Notes under the pieces: generated by a model
What the model was told of the DNA's origin: nothing
What the model saw: only the letters and a program-made list of their open reading frames with translations
Databases searched by the model: none
Position numbers and translations under genes: made by a program
Part shown: piece after piece, positions 18,268 to 27,859 of the stretch
Layout of the letters: the number at the start of each line of letters is the position of its first letter
How positions within the stretch are numbered: position 1 is the stretch's first letter
Source: an uncultured Anaerococcus sp.
GTDB lineage: Bacteria > Bacillota > Clostridia > Tissierellales > Peptoniphilaceae
Length of the DNA: 64,000 nucleotides
Direction: 5' to 3'
Assembly (NCBI GenBank): GCA_900551095.1
Contig: URUJ01000006.1
Span: 1 to 64,000 of the forward strand

Positions 18268-19546
18268 ATTTTTTCCTAAATTTACTTATAAAAAATCCAT
18301 CTGTCATAGTTTCAAAACTCTTAAATTCTATGAAATCTTCGCCGTTTATAGCTACTAATTCTAAATTTTCTTTATCCATCAAAAATTTAAAATTATCCCT
18401 ATTTTCTAAAGGACCAATAGTACAAGTAGAATACACAAGAAAACCACCCTTTTTAACATATTTAAGGGCATTTTCTAAAATTTCTCTTTGTAAATTTGCA
18501 AGTCGTACAATCGTTTCCTTACTTCTATTATATCGTATTTCTGGTTTTCTTCCTACTACTCCAAGCCCAGAACAAGGAGCATCGACTAAAACATAATCAA
18601 ATCCATCCTTAAAATCCTCTACAAAGCTTGAAGCATCGTAATTTGTAAGGCTTATATTTTTAAGTCCTACCCTCTCAATATTTTCTAAAATTAGTTTGTT
18701 TTTGGATTTTGCTAGGTCATTGGCTACGATTTTTGCAGTATTTTTTGTGTATTCTGCAAGATAACTTGTCTTGGTACCTGGTGCTGCACATAAATCAAGA
18801 ATTCTAGAATTTTCTTTTGGATCTAGTACTTCTACTGTTTTCATAGAAGCTTCTTGTTGGATAGTAAAAAAACCTGCCTTAAAAAGCTTAGAAGATGCAA
18901 GTCCTGCTGGATTTTTTACTATTAAGCTCATACTAGATATATTTCCCTCTTCGGCTTTAAACCCATCATCAATTAGCTTATTTTTTAACTCTTCCCTATT
19001 TATTTTGAGTGAATTTACCCTGATAGCTAGGTTTTTTATCCTATCTGCATCCCTTAAATACGCCTTAGTATAATCCATTCCATAAAAATCATAGATATAT
19101 CTAGTTATTTCTTCCGGAAAAGAATATCTAATCGAAAGACTTTTAATGTCATCATTTTCGTATATGGTTGCTATTTCTTTTTCATCTCTTATAAATTCTC
19201 TTAAGATTGCATTTACAAAGCCAGTTGACCTTTTATTTTTCTTTTTAGTAAGGTCTACAAGCTTATCGACTGTAGCGTAATCTTTACTTTCTAGAAAATG
19301 AATATTATAAATCCCAATCTCTAGAATAACTAACACATTTTCATGGATTTTCTTAAATCTAATGTCAGATAGTTTTCTTATCATATAATCTATATAGATT
19401 TTATTTTCCAACACACCATAAACTGTTTTTGTAATTAGTGGAAGATTGGAGGCTTTATTCTCAAAAAAATTTATCATGTCAGCTGACTTTGCTTCGTCAT
19501 AGATGACTTTTTTTAGAATAGAAAAAATTATTTCAAAATCAGTCAT
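18260..19546 (-). CDS. rsmB: 16S rRNA (cytosine-967-C5)-methyltransferase RsmB
   Basis: 428 residues. An N-terminal NusB-like RNA-binding domain (about 1-135) is followed by a SAM methyltransferase domain. That domain has ILDLCAAPGTKTSYLA, the first catalytic cysteine motif VDAPCSGLGVVGRKPEIR and the second, VYSTCTIGPLENRDN. It methylates C967 of 16S rRNA. It overlaps fmt and rlmN by 8 bp each, in the conserved def-fmt-rsmB-rlmN block. Confidence 0.95.
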   Translation of the reverse strand: MTDFEIIFSILKKVIYDEAKSADMINFFENKASNLPLITKTVYGVLENKIYIDYMIRKLSDIRFKKIHENVLVILEIGIYNIHFLESKDYATVDKLVDLTKKKNKRSTGFVNAILREFIRDEKEIATIYENDDIKSLSIRYSFPEEITRYIYDFYGMDYTKAYLRDADRIKNLAIRVNSLKINREELKNKLIDDGFKAEEGNISSMSLIVKNPAGLASSKLFKAGFFTIQQEASMKTVEVLDPKENSRILDLCAAPGTKTSYLAEYTKNTAKIVANDLAKSKNKLILENIERVGLKNISLTNYDASSFVEDFKDGFDYVLVDAPCSGLGVVGRKPEIRYNRSKETIVRLANLQREILENALKYVKKGGFLVYSTCTIGPLENRDNFKFLMDKENLELVAINGEDFIEFKSFETMTDGFFISKFRKKYD

Positions 19547-20474
19547 TTTCTAAAATAAGTCCCACTTCTATATCATTTCCTAGAAGAAAAGCTGCCGTAT
19601 CCATGGCTTTTTTACCAGGAAATTGAATTTTTTCTACTCTTATAGAATAATCACCTGTTCCTATTACTAGTTTATCCTTTTTATTTGCTGCAAGGATTTC
19701 GCCAGCTTCGCCTTTTTTATCACAAAAAGACGCCTTGTAAATTTTGACATTTTCTCCCTTATAGGTAAAAAATGCAACTGGATAGGCTACAAGAGCTCTA
19801 ATTTTGTTGAGTATTTCATCACTTGACTTTCTCCAGTCGATTTTTCCCATAGCTTTATCAATCTTAGTGCAAAAAGTCGCCTGACTGTCATCTTGGGCGG
19901 TTCTATTTTTATAAACTTCTTCATAATTTATTATAGAATCTCTTATAGCCTCTCCGCCTAATTTGCCAAGTTTTTCTTCAAGGTCAAAATAATCATCATT
20001 TTCTTCTATATCCATTTCCCTTTGGATAAGGATATCACCAGAATCCATAGCTTTTTCAATAAGCATGGATGTTGCAGCGGTCTTTTTTTCTCCATTTAAA
20101 AGTGTAAACTGCATAGGACTTGCTCCCCTGTATTTTGGTAGGAAAGAAGGATGGAGGTTTATTATCCTATCCTTAAAATTATCTAGTAAGATTTCTTTAA
20201 TCATTTGCCCGAAGGCTACAACGACTATGTAATCAATATCAAGTTCTTTTAACAAACTTACAAATTCTTCTGTATTTACAGAATCAGGTGTTTCAACCCT
20301 AATTCCCTTATCTTCTGCATATTTTTTTACAGGAGTTGGGCTAAATTTATTTCTAGATCTTCTCTTGTCTTTACTTGAAACAACAAGACTTACATTTATA
20401 TTTTCATCTCTATAAAGAATATCCAAAGTCTGCAAAGCAAACTTTGGATTACCCATAAAACATATATTAATCAT
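19539..20474 (-). CDS. fmt: Methionyl-tRNA formyltransferase
   Basis: 311 residues. It formylates initiator Met-tRNA with 10-formyl-THF. The catalytic core shows the NLHPSFLPKYRGASP signature with the conserved His, MDSGDILIQ downstream, and a C-terminal OB-like domain (MGKIDWRKSSDEILNKIRAL). It is coupled by an 8-bp overlap to def, whose product removes the formyl group later. Confidence 0.96.
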   Translation of the reverse strand: MINICFMGNPKFALQTLDILYRDENINVSLVVSSKDKRRSRNKFSPTPVKKYAEDKGIRVETPDSVNTEEFVSLLKELDIDYIVVVAFGQMIKEILLDNFKDRIINLHPSFLPKYRGASPMQFTLLNGEKKTAATSMLIEKAMDSGDILIQREMDIEENDDYFDLEEKLGKLGGEAIRDSIINYEEVYKNRTAQDDSQATFCTKIDKAMGKIDWRKSSDEILNKIRALVAYPVAFFTYKGENVKIYKASFCDKKGEAGEILAANKKDKLVIGTGDYSIRVEKIQFPGKKAMDTAAFLLGNDIEVGLILEND

Positions 20475-20952
20475 TATCTTCTGCCATTTCTTCTATTTTA
20501 TACTCTTCGATATACTTATCCTTGAATAAAATACCGTCAAGATGGTCTATTTCATGGCATAGAATTACCGCAGGAAAGCCATGGGCGTCCCAAACTTTTT
20601 CTACGCCTTCTTCGTCTAAATATTTAACTTTTACATGCTCTGGTCTTTTAACTGTTGCGTTAAAATCTGGAATTGAAAGACAACCTTCAAGCCCTATTTG
20701 TTCCCCATCTTTTTCTATGATTTCTGGATTTACAAGCTTAACAAGACCTGTTTGTCCGTCATGTGGATCTACAACTATGACTCTTCTTAAGTTTCCCACT
20801 TGTGGTGCTGCCAGACCAACTCCATCAGCATCATACATAGTTTCTGCCATATCATCTAAAAGAATTCTAATCCTATCTGTTACTTCATCAACTTCTCTTG
20901 ATATTTTTCTTAAAATCGGATCTCCATCTATTCTTATATTTCTAATTGCCAT
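20467..20952 (-). CDS. def: Peptide deformylase
   Basis: 161 residues from ATG 20952, chosen because GGAGGAAGT lies directly before it; an ATG six codons upstream lacks this. It removes formyl from nascent N-termini. The three motifs are GVGLAAPQVG, EGCLSIPD (metal Cys) and HEIDHLDG (HExxH). The usual neighbour priA is absent; the 75 bp upstream to smc hold no gene. Confidence 0.95.
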   Translation of the reverse strand: MAIRNIRIDGDPILRKISREVDEVTDRIRILLDDMAETMYDADGVGLAAPQVGNLRRVIVVDPHDGQTGLVKLVNPEIIEKDGEQIGLEGCLSIPDFNATVKRPEHVKVKYLDEEGVEKVWDAHGFPAVILCHEIDHLDGILFKDKYIEEYKIEEMAEDND

Positions 20953-21041
20953 ACTTCCTCCTTTTAGCATTTAATGCCGAGAATTTTTCTGCAATTTATT
21001 TCTTTCTTATCCTAAATATTTTACTGGTTTTAAGCTTTTAT

Positions 21042-24000
21042 TCAATTATCTGTAAATCCTATAGAATAAAGCTTTGATATACCTTTATCGTTGATTGTTA
21101 CCCCGTGGATTTTCTCAGCAAGTTGCATAGTTGTCTGCCTGTGGGTAATCATTATGAATTGAGTATTATTAGATAGACTTTTTAAATAGTCTATATATCT
21201 TTTGATATTTGATTCATCAAGAGCAGCATCAATCTCATCCAATATAGAAAAAGGTGCAGGATTTTGCTCAAATATTGCAAAAAGAAGTGCTACAGCAGTC
21301 AAAGCTTTTTCTCCACCAGATAAAAGCGAGATTGACTTTAGGGATTTGCTAGGCGGTTTAGCTTCTATTTCTACTCCCGCTGTAAGGAAATCTTCGCTAT
21401 CTAGAATAAGTCTAGCATCTCCTCCCATAAAAAGAATTTTGAAAATTTTTGTAAAGTTCCTATTTATTATAGCAAAATTCTTAGAAAACCCTTCTTTCAT
21501 TTCCTTTTCAAGCCTTACAATCATTTTTTCTATATCTCTTTTTGAATTTTTCAAATCTTCTACTTGATCTTTGATAAAGCTTACTTCTTTATCTATATTA
21601 TCAAAATCTTCGAGGGCTGTTTCCGTAAAAAATCCTACTTCATTTATCTTTTTTTGGATATCAATTAATTCTGTCTTTGTAGGATTTATTTTATCTTCTG
21701 CCTTGTATTTTTCTTCCAAATTTTCTATACTCATTGTTATATAAGGTTTTACTTCATCTTCAAGATTTTTATAATTTTCACTTGCAGAATCTAATTTATA
21801 TGAAAGTTTCACTCTTTTTACGTCAAGATTTTTTAACTCATCTTCTAGCCTTGCATTTTCCGCAATTAATTTACTATTTTCGCTTTCTTTTATCTTGAGA
21901 TTTTCTTTAAGCTTATCTATAGTTTCGCTTATTTTCTCTGCTTCATTTTTGTATAATTCTATCGATTTTTTTAGTGAATCTTCTGTTTCTTTTGAAGACT
22001 TTAAATCTTCATTAAGTTTATCAAATAATTTATTTTGAATTTTTTTGTTATTTTCAATATCGCTAATATTATTTTTTATATTAGTCAAAGAATTCTCTAC
22101 TAAACTTCTATCTCTTTTATAAATTTCAAGCTTATTAGTGAGATTTATGATTTCTTCTTTTAGTAAATCAAAATCTTTACTCTTTTCTCCTAATAATTTA
22201 TTTTGCTTTAAAAGACTATCATTAAGAGCGTTCTCTTCTATCTTTAGTCTTTCTATATCTATATCACTTTCCCCATCCTCATAGCTTTGTTTATCACCAT
22301 CTAGGTCTTTTCTACGCTCCTTTCGGGACTCAATCTTTAGTTTTAGCCTTTCCTTGCTATTTACTAGATCCTTTCTTTCCAAATCTTTTTTCTCAAAAAC
22401 CTCTTTAAGGTCTATAATTTCATTTCTTTTTGTATCTAATTTATAATTCAGATTTTCAACTAGTTCTCCTAAAGATTGTTGCTTTTGTTTATAATTTTTG
22501 ATTGATGTTTCTAAATCAATTAATTTTTTCTTTCTATTTAGTAGGTTAATATTTGTTCTTTTATTCTTGTTGCTACCTGCAACCATAGAACCCCAAGTGT
22601 TTATGATATCAAGGTTTAAGCTTATAATTCTATAACCTTTAATCTTTTTTGAAAGAGAAATGGCTGCGTCTATATCCTTTACAACTACAGTAGAGCCTAA
22701 AAAATGGCCAATAATTCCAGTAAGTTTGCTATCATAGCCAACAAGTTCATAGGCCATAGCAATTACTTCAGGCTCATTTGGTTTTTCTTTCATAAAAGAT
22801 TTTATTGAGTCAATAGGCAAGAAGGTCAACCTACCTAGCTTTTCCCTATTAACAAAATTTATTAATTCTCGGGTATCTTCTTTACTTCTTGTGACGATAT
22901 TTTGAAGACCAGCTCCGATCAAATTATCTATTATCTCCTCATAACCTATCCTAACAGAAATAAGATTGGCAAGGGTATCTAGATAAAAACCGCCTAGGCC
23001 ATTTATCCTTGTCTTTTTAAGGAAGTCTTGTACTGGATAAAAGTATCCTTGGTTATTTTCCAATAAGTTTTTTTCAATTTTATAATCAGAAAGCATAGAT
23101 TTCATATCTAGCTTTATATTATTTAAACTTGATGTATTTTTATTTATATCCTCATTTAACTTATTTATAACATCAGCTATATTTCTTATCTTATCTTCAA
23201 GATTTAATATTTCAGTAGATGTGTCTTTTTCTCTAGTTTCTAATTTTTGATATTCACTTTCTAAACTCTCGATTTCTTGGTCAAGTTTTTCTATCCTAAG
23301 CTTTTTTTCTTCCAAGTCCTTTTTTCTTTTCTCATCAATTATGGCCCTTGATTTTTCAAAGACTTGATAATCTAATATTTTCGCCTTTACTTCCTCGTGA
23401 GAGATTTTTTCTTTAAAAATTTCTTCATTTAAAATCTTTATTTCATATTCAAGCTTATCACGAATTTCTATTTTGTTTGATAAATTATTCTCCGCTTCTG
23501 TAACAGCTTCTATTAGGCTATTAAGCTTAACTTCATTTTCTGATAAATTTTCATTTTCTCTCTTATAATTTGTTTCAAGACTAGCAAGGATTTCGCCAAT
23601 CCTATCTCTATCTTTTTGGTCATAGTCAATCTTTTGTTCATTTAATTTTAGGCTAGAATTCGACTTGTCAATATTTTTCTCATAAGAGGTGAAATTTGCT
23701 ATAAGCTTATCAAGTCTCTCTTTTTCATTGTTGTAGTCTTTTTTATAGGGACCTAATTTTTCCTTTATATTTTTATTTTCATCTTCTAAAGATAAAATAT
23801 TCTGATCTAACTCTTCAAGTTCTTTTTTTAAAGAATCTCTTTTTGTAATAAGATCAGAAGATTTATTCTTTAGATAAAAATAAGATTTTCTATTTATATC
23901 TTCAGTTAATTCTTTATTTCTTAGGAAATTATCCTTGTAAGTTTTGAAAAGATTGAAGTCTTTTTTCTTATATTCAAGTTCTTTTTCGATAATTTCAAGG

Positions 24001-24554
24001 TCATCATTAACAGATACTAGCTTTTTTTCCGCCTCATCTCTCCTATATTTGTGCTTAGAAATACCTGATGCTTCTTCAAAAATCGCCCTCCTATCCTTTG
24101 GTGATGATAAGATTATTTCATCAATCCTACCTTGACCAATTATTGAATAGCCTTCCTTGCCAACTCCAGTATCAAAAAATAATTCCCTAACATCCTTAAG
24201 TCTAACTCTTTTGTTGTTTATTTTATATTCATTTTCCCCAGACCTGTAAATCCTACGGGTAATGGCTACCTTATCATAAGGGATATCCAATTTTTTATCT
24301 TCATTGGAAAAATTCAGGCTAACTTCAGCTATATTCATAGAAGTTTTTGCCCCTGTAAAGATAACATCTTTCATGTTTGAACCACGAAGGCTTTTTACTG
24401 ATTGTTCGCCTAAAACCCATCTTACGGCGTCAGATATATTAGACTTACCAGAACCATTTGGACCTACAACTGCCGTTATCTGGCTGTCAAATTTGATTGT
24501 TGTTTTTTCAGCAAAGGACTTAAATCCTTTAAGCTCTATACTTTCTAATCTAAT
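21042..24554 (-). CDS. smc: Chromosome segregation protein SMC, apparent ATT start
   Basis: 1170 residues if read from ATT 24554-24552. The first ATG (24374) would remove the Walker A motif GPNGSGKS and the conserved N-terminus RLESIELKGFKSFA, both encoded in frame just upstream. A stop codon immediately precedes ATT, so no canonical ATG, GTG or TTG can start the full domain. Two long coiled coils flank the hinge (about residues 500-660, GLGGFYLDTLANLI). The C-terminal ABC signature is LLSGGEKALTAVALL and the Walker B is FSILDEIDAALDE. SMC forms the condensin core with ScpAB. The start overlaps the upstream gene's stop. Confidence 0.92.
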   Translation of the reverse strand: MRLESIELKGFKSFAEKTTIKFDSQITAVVGPNGSGKSNISDAVRWVLGEQSVKSLRGSNMKDVIFTGAKTSMNIAEVSLNFSNEDKKLDIPYDKVAITRRIYRSGENEYKINNKRVRLKDVRELFFDTGVGKEGYSIIGQGRIDEIILSSPKDRRAIFEEASGISKHKYRRDEAEKKLVSVNDDLEIIEKELEYKKKDFNLFKTYKDNFLRNKELTEDINRKSYFYLKNKSSDLITKRDSLKKELEELDQNILSLEDENKNIKEKLGPYKKDYNNEKERLDKLIANFTSYEKNIDKSNSSLKLNEQKIDYDQKDRDRIGEILASLETNYKRENENLSENEVKLNSLIEAVTEAENNLSNKIEIRDKLEYEIKILNEEIFKEKISHEEVKAKILDYQVFEKSRAIIDEKRKKDLEEKKLRIEKLDQEIESLESEYQKLETREKDTSTEILNLEDKIRNIADVINKLNEDINKNTSSLNNIKLDMKSMLSDYKIEKNLLENNQGYFYPVQDFLKKTRINGLGGFYLDTLANLISVRIGYEEIIDNLIGAGLQNIVTRSKEDTRELINFVNREKLGRLTFLPIDSIKSFMKEKPNEPEVIAMAYELVGYDSKLTGIIGHFLGSTVVVKDIDAAISLSKKIKGYRIISLNLDIINTWGSMVAGSNKNKRTNINLLNRKKKLIDLETSIKNYKQKQQSLGELVENLNYKLDTKRNEIIDLKEVFEKKDLERKDLVNSKERLKLKIESRKERRKDLDGDKQSYEDGESDIDIERLKIEENALNDSLLKQNKLLGEKSKDFDLLKEEIINLTNKLEIYKRDRSLVENSLTNIKNNISDIENNKKIQNKLFDKLNEDLKSSKETEDSLKKSIELYKNEAEKISETIDKLKENLKIKESENSKLIAENARLEDELKNLDVKRVKLSYKLDSASENYKNLEDEVKPYITMSIENLEEKYKAEDKINPTKTELIDIQKKINEVGFFTETALEDFDNIDKEVSFIKDQVEDLKNSKRDIEKMIVRLEKEMKEGFSKNFAIINRNFTKIFKILFMGGDARLILDSEDFLTAGVEIEAKPPSKSLKSISLLSGGEKALTAVALLFAIFEQNPAPFSILDEIDAALDESNIKRYIDYLKSLSNNTQFIMITHRQTTMQLAEKIHGVTINDKGISKLYSIGFTDN

Positions 24555-25620
24555 TTAAATCACCACCGTAATTTTTTTCCACATATTTCCTTATGAACGT
24601 CTTTAAATCTAACTCTATTTTTTTACTTTTATTTACTAAATAAAAGTCTTCATCATTTACAAAGGTCATTTTTATCCTATACTTATCGTAAAAATATTTT
24701 TTGTTTGATTTTTTATTTCCAGCAATTAAAGAAATCTCTCTTGGTTTTGAATGAATGATTATATCATCTTTTAAGTTTTCAGCTTTAATCATATCTTCAA
24801 GGTAAAGTTTATAAATATAAGATTCAACAAGTTGCCTCATTGCTGGATGAAAAGGTCCAGCAACTACGTCTTTTCCTTCGTTGATATTTTCTGTAGGTTG
24901 AAGGCCAATTCTTATGACATTAATATCCTTATATTCATAAATCATCAGAACTTCTGCCGATATTTCCGCCGCTTCAGATAGACTTAAAGGCTTATAAAAA
25001 CTAGCTTTGTACAAACTTTCAAGTTTTGTATCTTTAATTACAAGAGTTGGGTAAATCCTTGCTATATCGGGTTTAATTTTTGCAGATTCCTTAGCTGTAG
25101 CAATTATCTTTTCTCGGCTGTCTTTATAAAGTCCTGGCATAATTTGATGGCCCAGAGTAAAACCATATTCTTTTATGAGTCCACTTGCTACCTTGCTATC
25201 TTTAGCTGTATGGCCCCTCTCGTTTGCGCAAAGCACCTCATCAGAAAAAGACTGGATACCTAGTTCTATTGTATCTACCTCATAATCTTTTAAACAAGAT
25301 AGAATGGAATTATTTATATAATCAGGTCTGGTTGAAAGTCTGATTCTATCAATAATGCCCTTCTTTTTATAATAATTTGCAATTTCCAAATAAGAAATCA
25401 TTGTCTCATGAGGAAGTCCTGTAAAAGATCCACCATAAAAAGCAATTTCCTTGGGAGATTTCTTATCTTTAAAATAAGATAAATAAGATTCTATTTGATT
25501 TTTTATAGAAGTAGAATCCGCTGTATCCCTATAATTTGTAATTTTAACTTGGTTACAAAAGGCACAGTCGTGTGGGCAACCCAAAAAAGGTATGAAAATT
25601 GGTATAATTTGCCTAGTCAT
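24550..25620 (-). CDS. Radical SAM protein of the Elp3/YhcC-like group
   Basis: 356 residues from ATG 25620; a longer reading begins inside rnc. The cluster motif FLGCPHDCAFCNQ has CxxxCxxC spacing. Further motifs are AFYGGSFTGLP, RLSTRPDYI, TIELGIQSFSDEVL and the RIYPTLVIKDTKLE region, as in Elp3-type radical SAM proteins. No acetyltransferase domain is attached, so tRNA wobble modification cannot be asserted. It lies between rnc and smc, overlaps rnc by 8 bp, and its last codons overlap the smc start. Function unknown. Confidence 0.82.
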   Translation of the reverse strand: MTRQIIPIFIPFLGCPHDCAFCNQVKITNYRDTADSTSIKNQIESYLSYFKDKKSPKEIAFYGGSFTGLPHETMISYLEIANYYKKKGIIDRIRLSTRPDYINNSILSCLKDYEVDTIELGIQSFSDEVLCANERGHTAKDSKVASGLIKEYGFTLGHQIMPGLYKDSREKIIATAKESAKIKPDIARIYPTLVIKDTKLESLYKASFYKPLSLSEAAEISAEVLMIYEYKDINVIRIGLQPTENINEGKDVVAGPFHPAMRQLVESYIYKLYLEDMIKAENLKDDIIIHSKPREISLIAGNKKSNKKYFYDKYRIKMTFVNDEDFYLVNKSKKIELDLKTFIRKYVEKNYGGDLN

Positions 25621-26326
25621 TTTTAATTTTCTCATAGGCAGACTTTGCAGCCATTTGTTCTGCTGTTTTCTTATTTTTGCCTTGTCCTGTCGCAAGCTCT
25701 CTATTTCCAAGTCTTACTACCATGGTAAAGGTCTTATCATGTTCTGGCCCTTCTTCCTTAATTAATTCATAAGAAAGATTTTTTTTGGAATGAGAATTAT
25801 AATATTCTTGAAGTCTTGTCTTGTAATCTAAAAACAAAGAGTCGTCTTTGATAATTTTTTTAACTTCTTCACTATAATTATCTCTTAAAAATTCAAACAA
25901 CCTCTCATATGATGAATCTAGATAAATTGCAGCGCACATTGCCTCGAAGGTATCTGCCTTGACGTGTTTTTTAAGCTTGCCACCTTGCTTTTTCTCCCCC
26001 ATACCAAATCTTAAATACTTGGTTAAGTCAAATTTTTCGCTTGCTTTGGCAAAGGAATCTGTGCATACAATTCTAGACCTAGTTCTTGTTAGCCAACCTT
26101 CAGGTTTTTCCTTATAATTTTCAAAAAGATACTCACTTACAACCATGTCAAGGATAGTATCTCCTAAAAATTCGAGTCTTTCGTTGGATTTTGTTTTTAT
26201 TCTCGCTTCATTAGTAAAAGAAGAATGAGTAAAGGCTACATCTATCAATGCCTTGTCATTGAAGCTGTAGCCTATACTTTTTTCAAATTCTTCGATTTTT
26301 TCAAGCCTATCTTTTGACAAAGACAT
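25613..26326 (-). CDS. rnc: Ribonuclease III
   Basis: 237 residues. It cleaves double-stranded RNA in rRNA maturation and antisense decay. The catalytic domain has HSSFTNEA and the signature NERLEFLGDTILDMVVSEYLF with Glu and Asp metal ligands; a second acidic pair is near DTFEAMCAAIYLD. The C-terminal dsRNA-binding domain spans about 160-235. It starts at TAATG, overlapping the acpP stop by 1 bp. Confidence 0.96.
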   Translation of the reverse strand: MSLSKDRLEKIEEFEKSIGYSFNDKALIDVAFTHSSFTNEARIKTKSNERLEFLGDTILDMVVSEYLFENYKEKPEGWLTRTRSRIVCTDSFAKASEKFDLTKYLRFGMGEKKQGGKLKKHVKADTFEAMCAAIYLDSSYERLFEFLRDNYSEEVKKIIKDDSLFLDYKTRLQEYYNSHSKKNLSYELIKEEGPEHDKTFTMVVRLGNRELATGQGKNKKTAEQMAAKSAYEKIKND

Positions 26327-26550
26327 TAGTTTTTGCTTTCTATTAAACTTACTATATCTGAAAGAGTTTCTATTTCGTCTAGCTCTTCATCAGTAAATTC
26401 TATTTCAAATTCTTCTTCGATTACCATGATAAAATCAACTAGGTCAATTGAATCAATATCCATATCGGAAATTTTGCTTTCAAAATCTAGGTTAGCAGTA
26501 TCAACATCAAGATTTTCTTCTGCTAGTTTTAGTAATTGTTCTCTAATCAT
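26326..26550 (-). CDS. acpP: Acyl carrier protein
   Basis: 74 residues, strongly acidic. The phosphopantetheine attachment serine is S34 in DIDSIDLVD, where the usual residue after Ser is Leu rather than Ile. It carries growing acyl chains in fatty acid synthesis. It overlaps plsX by 8 bp; fatty-acid elongation genes themselves are not in the window. Confidence 0.95.
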   Translation of the reverse strand: MIREQLLKLAEENLDVDTANLDFESKISDMDIDSIDLVDFIMVIEEEFEIEFTDEELDEIETLSDIVSLIESKN

Positions 26551-27520
26551 TTAATTCTCCTTGTATTTTTTCTATAACATCCATATTGATATAATCTATT
26601 AATCCCAATATAGCATTTGAAATTGCAATATCGTTAGAATTTCCATGCGCCTTATATACATAAGACTTTACCCCTAATAATGGTACACCACCAATGTTTT
26701 GCGAGCTAAATTTACCCATTTGTTTAGATAAATCATCCTTTATAGCAAGACCTGCTAGTTTTGTTTTAAATGACTTATATAAAATCTCTTTCATTTGAGA
26801 TTTAAACAAACTTATTACGCCTTCTGCAGTCTTTATAGCCACATTTCCTGCAAAACCATCAGCAACTATTACATTTACCTTGCCTGAAAATAGGTCTCTG
26901 GCTTCAATATTTCCCACAAAATTAAGATTTGACTCGCTTAAAAGTTCGTAAGCTTCCTTTGTAAGCTTATCCCCTTTGTGACTTTCAACTCCTACATTTA
27001 AAAGCCCGATCTTTGGCTTATCAATATGGACAACATTTTCCAAAAATACCTTACCCATGATAGCAAATTCTTCAAGGTAGGCTGGCTTACAATCCATATT
27101 TGCACCTGTATCCATTAGCAAAGTATATTCGCCAGTAGTAGGAAGAGGTGTTGCTAGAGATGGTCTATCGATGCCTTCAATTCTTTTTGAAATAAATATA
27201 CCACCTGCAAGGATAGCTCCAGTTGAACCTGCGGATAATAATCCATCATAGCCTTCTTCTTTTAACTTATTGTAGGCTAAAACTAGGGATGAATTTTTCT
27301 TTCTTCTAATAGCTCTTACAGGATCTTCATCATTAGATATATATTCGTCAGTATTAATTATTTCATATTGTAAGATTCTACCGTCTATTAATTTTTCTAT
27401 CTCTTCTTCATTTCCCACAAATACAGGTAGAAAGTCTTTTTCTTTCAAAGCTAAAATAGCTCCATCAACCAAGACTTTAGGACCGTTATCTGCGCCAAAT
27501 GTATCTATTAATATTTTCAT
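26543..27520 (-). CDS. plsX: Phosphate acyltransferase PlsX
   Basis: 325 residues from ATG 27520, which has AGGAGATG upstream; a longer reading reaches into the terminator. It makes acyl-phosphate from acyl-ACP for phospholipid synthesis. Motifs are ILIDTFGADNGPKVLVDGA, LLSAGSTGAILA, LMDTGANMDCKP, LLNVGVESHKGD and VADGFAGNVAIKT. A TATAAT (minus strand, 27548-27543) provides a -10 candidate after the rpmF terminator. Confidence 0.95.
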   Translation of the reverse strand: MKILIDTFGADNGPKVLVDGAILALKEKDFLPVFVGNEEEIEKLIDGRILQYEIINTDEYISNDEDPVRAIRRKKNSSLVLAYNKLKEEGYDGLLSAGSTGAILAGGIFISKRIEGIDRPSLATPLPTTGEYTLLMDTGANMDCKPAYLEEFAIMGKVFLENVVHIDKPKIGLLNVGVESHKGDKLTKEAYELLSESNLNFVGNIEARDLFSGKVNVIVADGFAGNVAIKTAEGVISLFKSQMKEILYKSFKTKLAGLAIKDDLSKQMGKFSSQNIGGVPLLGVKSYVYKAHGNSNDIAISNAILGLIDYINMDVIEKIQGELND

Positions 27521-27570
27521 AAAGCATCTCCTAATCCAATATATTATACTACAAGTAGTTAAATTTACAT

Positions 27571-27602
27571 AAAAAAAGAGCCTGTTGCTAGGCAACAAAC
27601 TC
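27571..27602 (-). terminator. Terminator between rpmF and plsX
   Basis: On the minus strand GAGTTTGTTGC, loop CTA, GCAACAGGCTC (11 pairs with two G-U) followed by seven T. plsX therefore probably needs its own promoter, or reads through. Confidence 0.85.
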
Positions 27603-27611
27603 CTTTAATAA

Positions 27612-27791
27612 CTATTGTTCATCAATTACTGCTACGCCTTTGTATTCCCCACAGGATGGGCAAACTCTGTGTGGTAATTTCATTTCGTGGCAATTTGGAC
27701 ACTCAACATAGTTTGATCTGTTCAAAGTATAAGCTGAGGCTCTTCTTTTATTTTTTCTTGTTTTTGATGTTCTTCTTTTTGGTACTGCCAT
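27612..27791 (-). CDS. rpmF: 50S ribosomal protein L32
   Basis: 59 residues. It starts MAVPKRRTSKTRKNKRRA, the basic L32 N-terminus, and continues with a zinc site CPNCHEMKLPHRVCPSCG. The gene is short and absent from a simple ORF length screen. The ribosome site AGAGGAGGTG precedes ATG 27791. The usual upstream yceD gene is missing; ackA lies there instead. Confidence 0.95.
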   Translation of the reverse strand: MAVPKRRTSKTRKNKRRASAYTLNRSNYVECPNCHEMKLPHRVCPSCGEYKGVAVIDEQ

Positions 27792-27830
27792 CTATGACAC
27801 CTCCTCTTATCAGTTTTAGCAATCTTTTAT

Positions 27831-27859
27831 ATTATATAAGCTAAAAGCTTACTTGTCAA
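27831..27859 (-). promoter_or_regulatory. Sigma-A promoter of rpmF
   Basis: On the minus strand TTGACA (27859-27854) overlaps the ackA stop codon. A 17-bp spacer and TATAAT (27836-27831) follow. Consensus quality is high. Confidence 0.8.

Noticed and set aside
20522..20974. 150-codon plus-strand ORF opposite def
   Set aside because: It lies wholly antisense to an intact peptide deformylase gene and has biased Ser/Pro-rich composition of a shadow frame.
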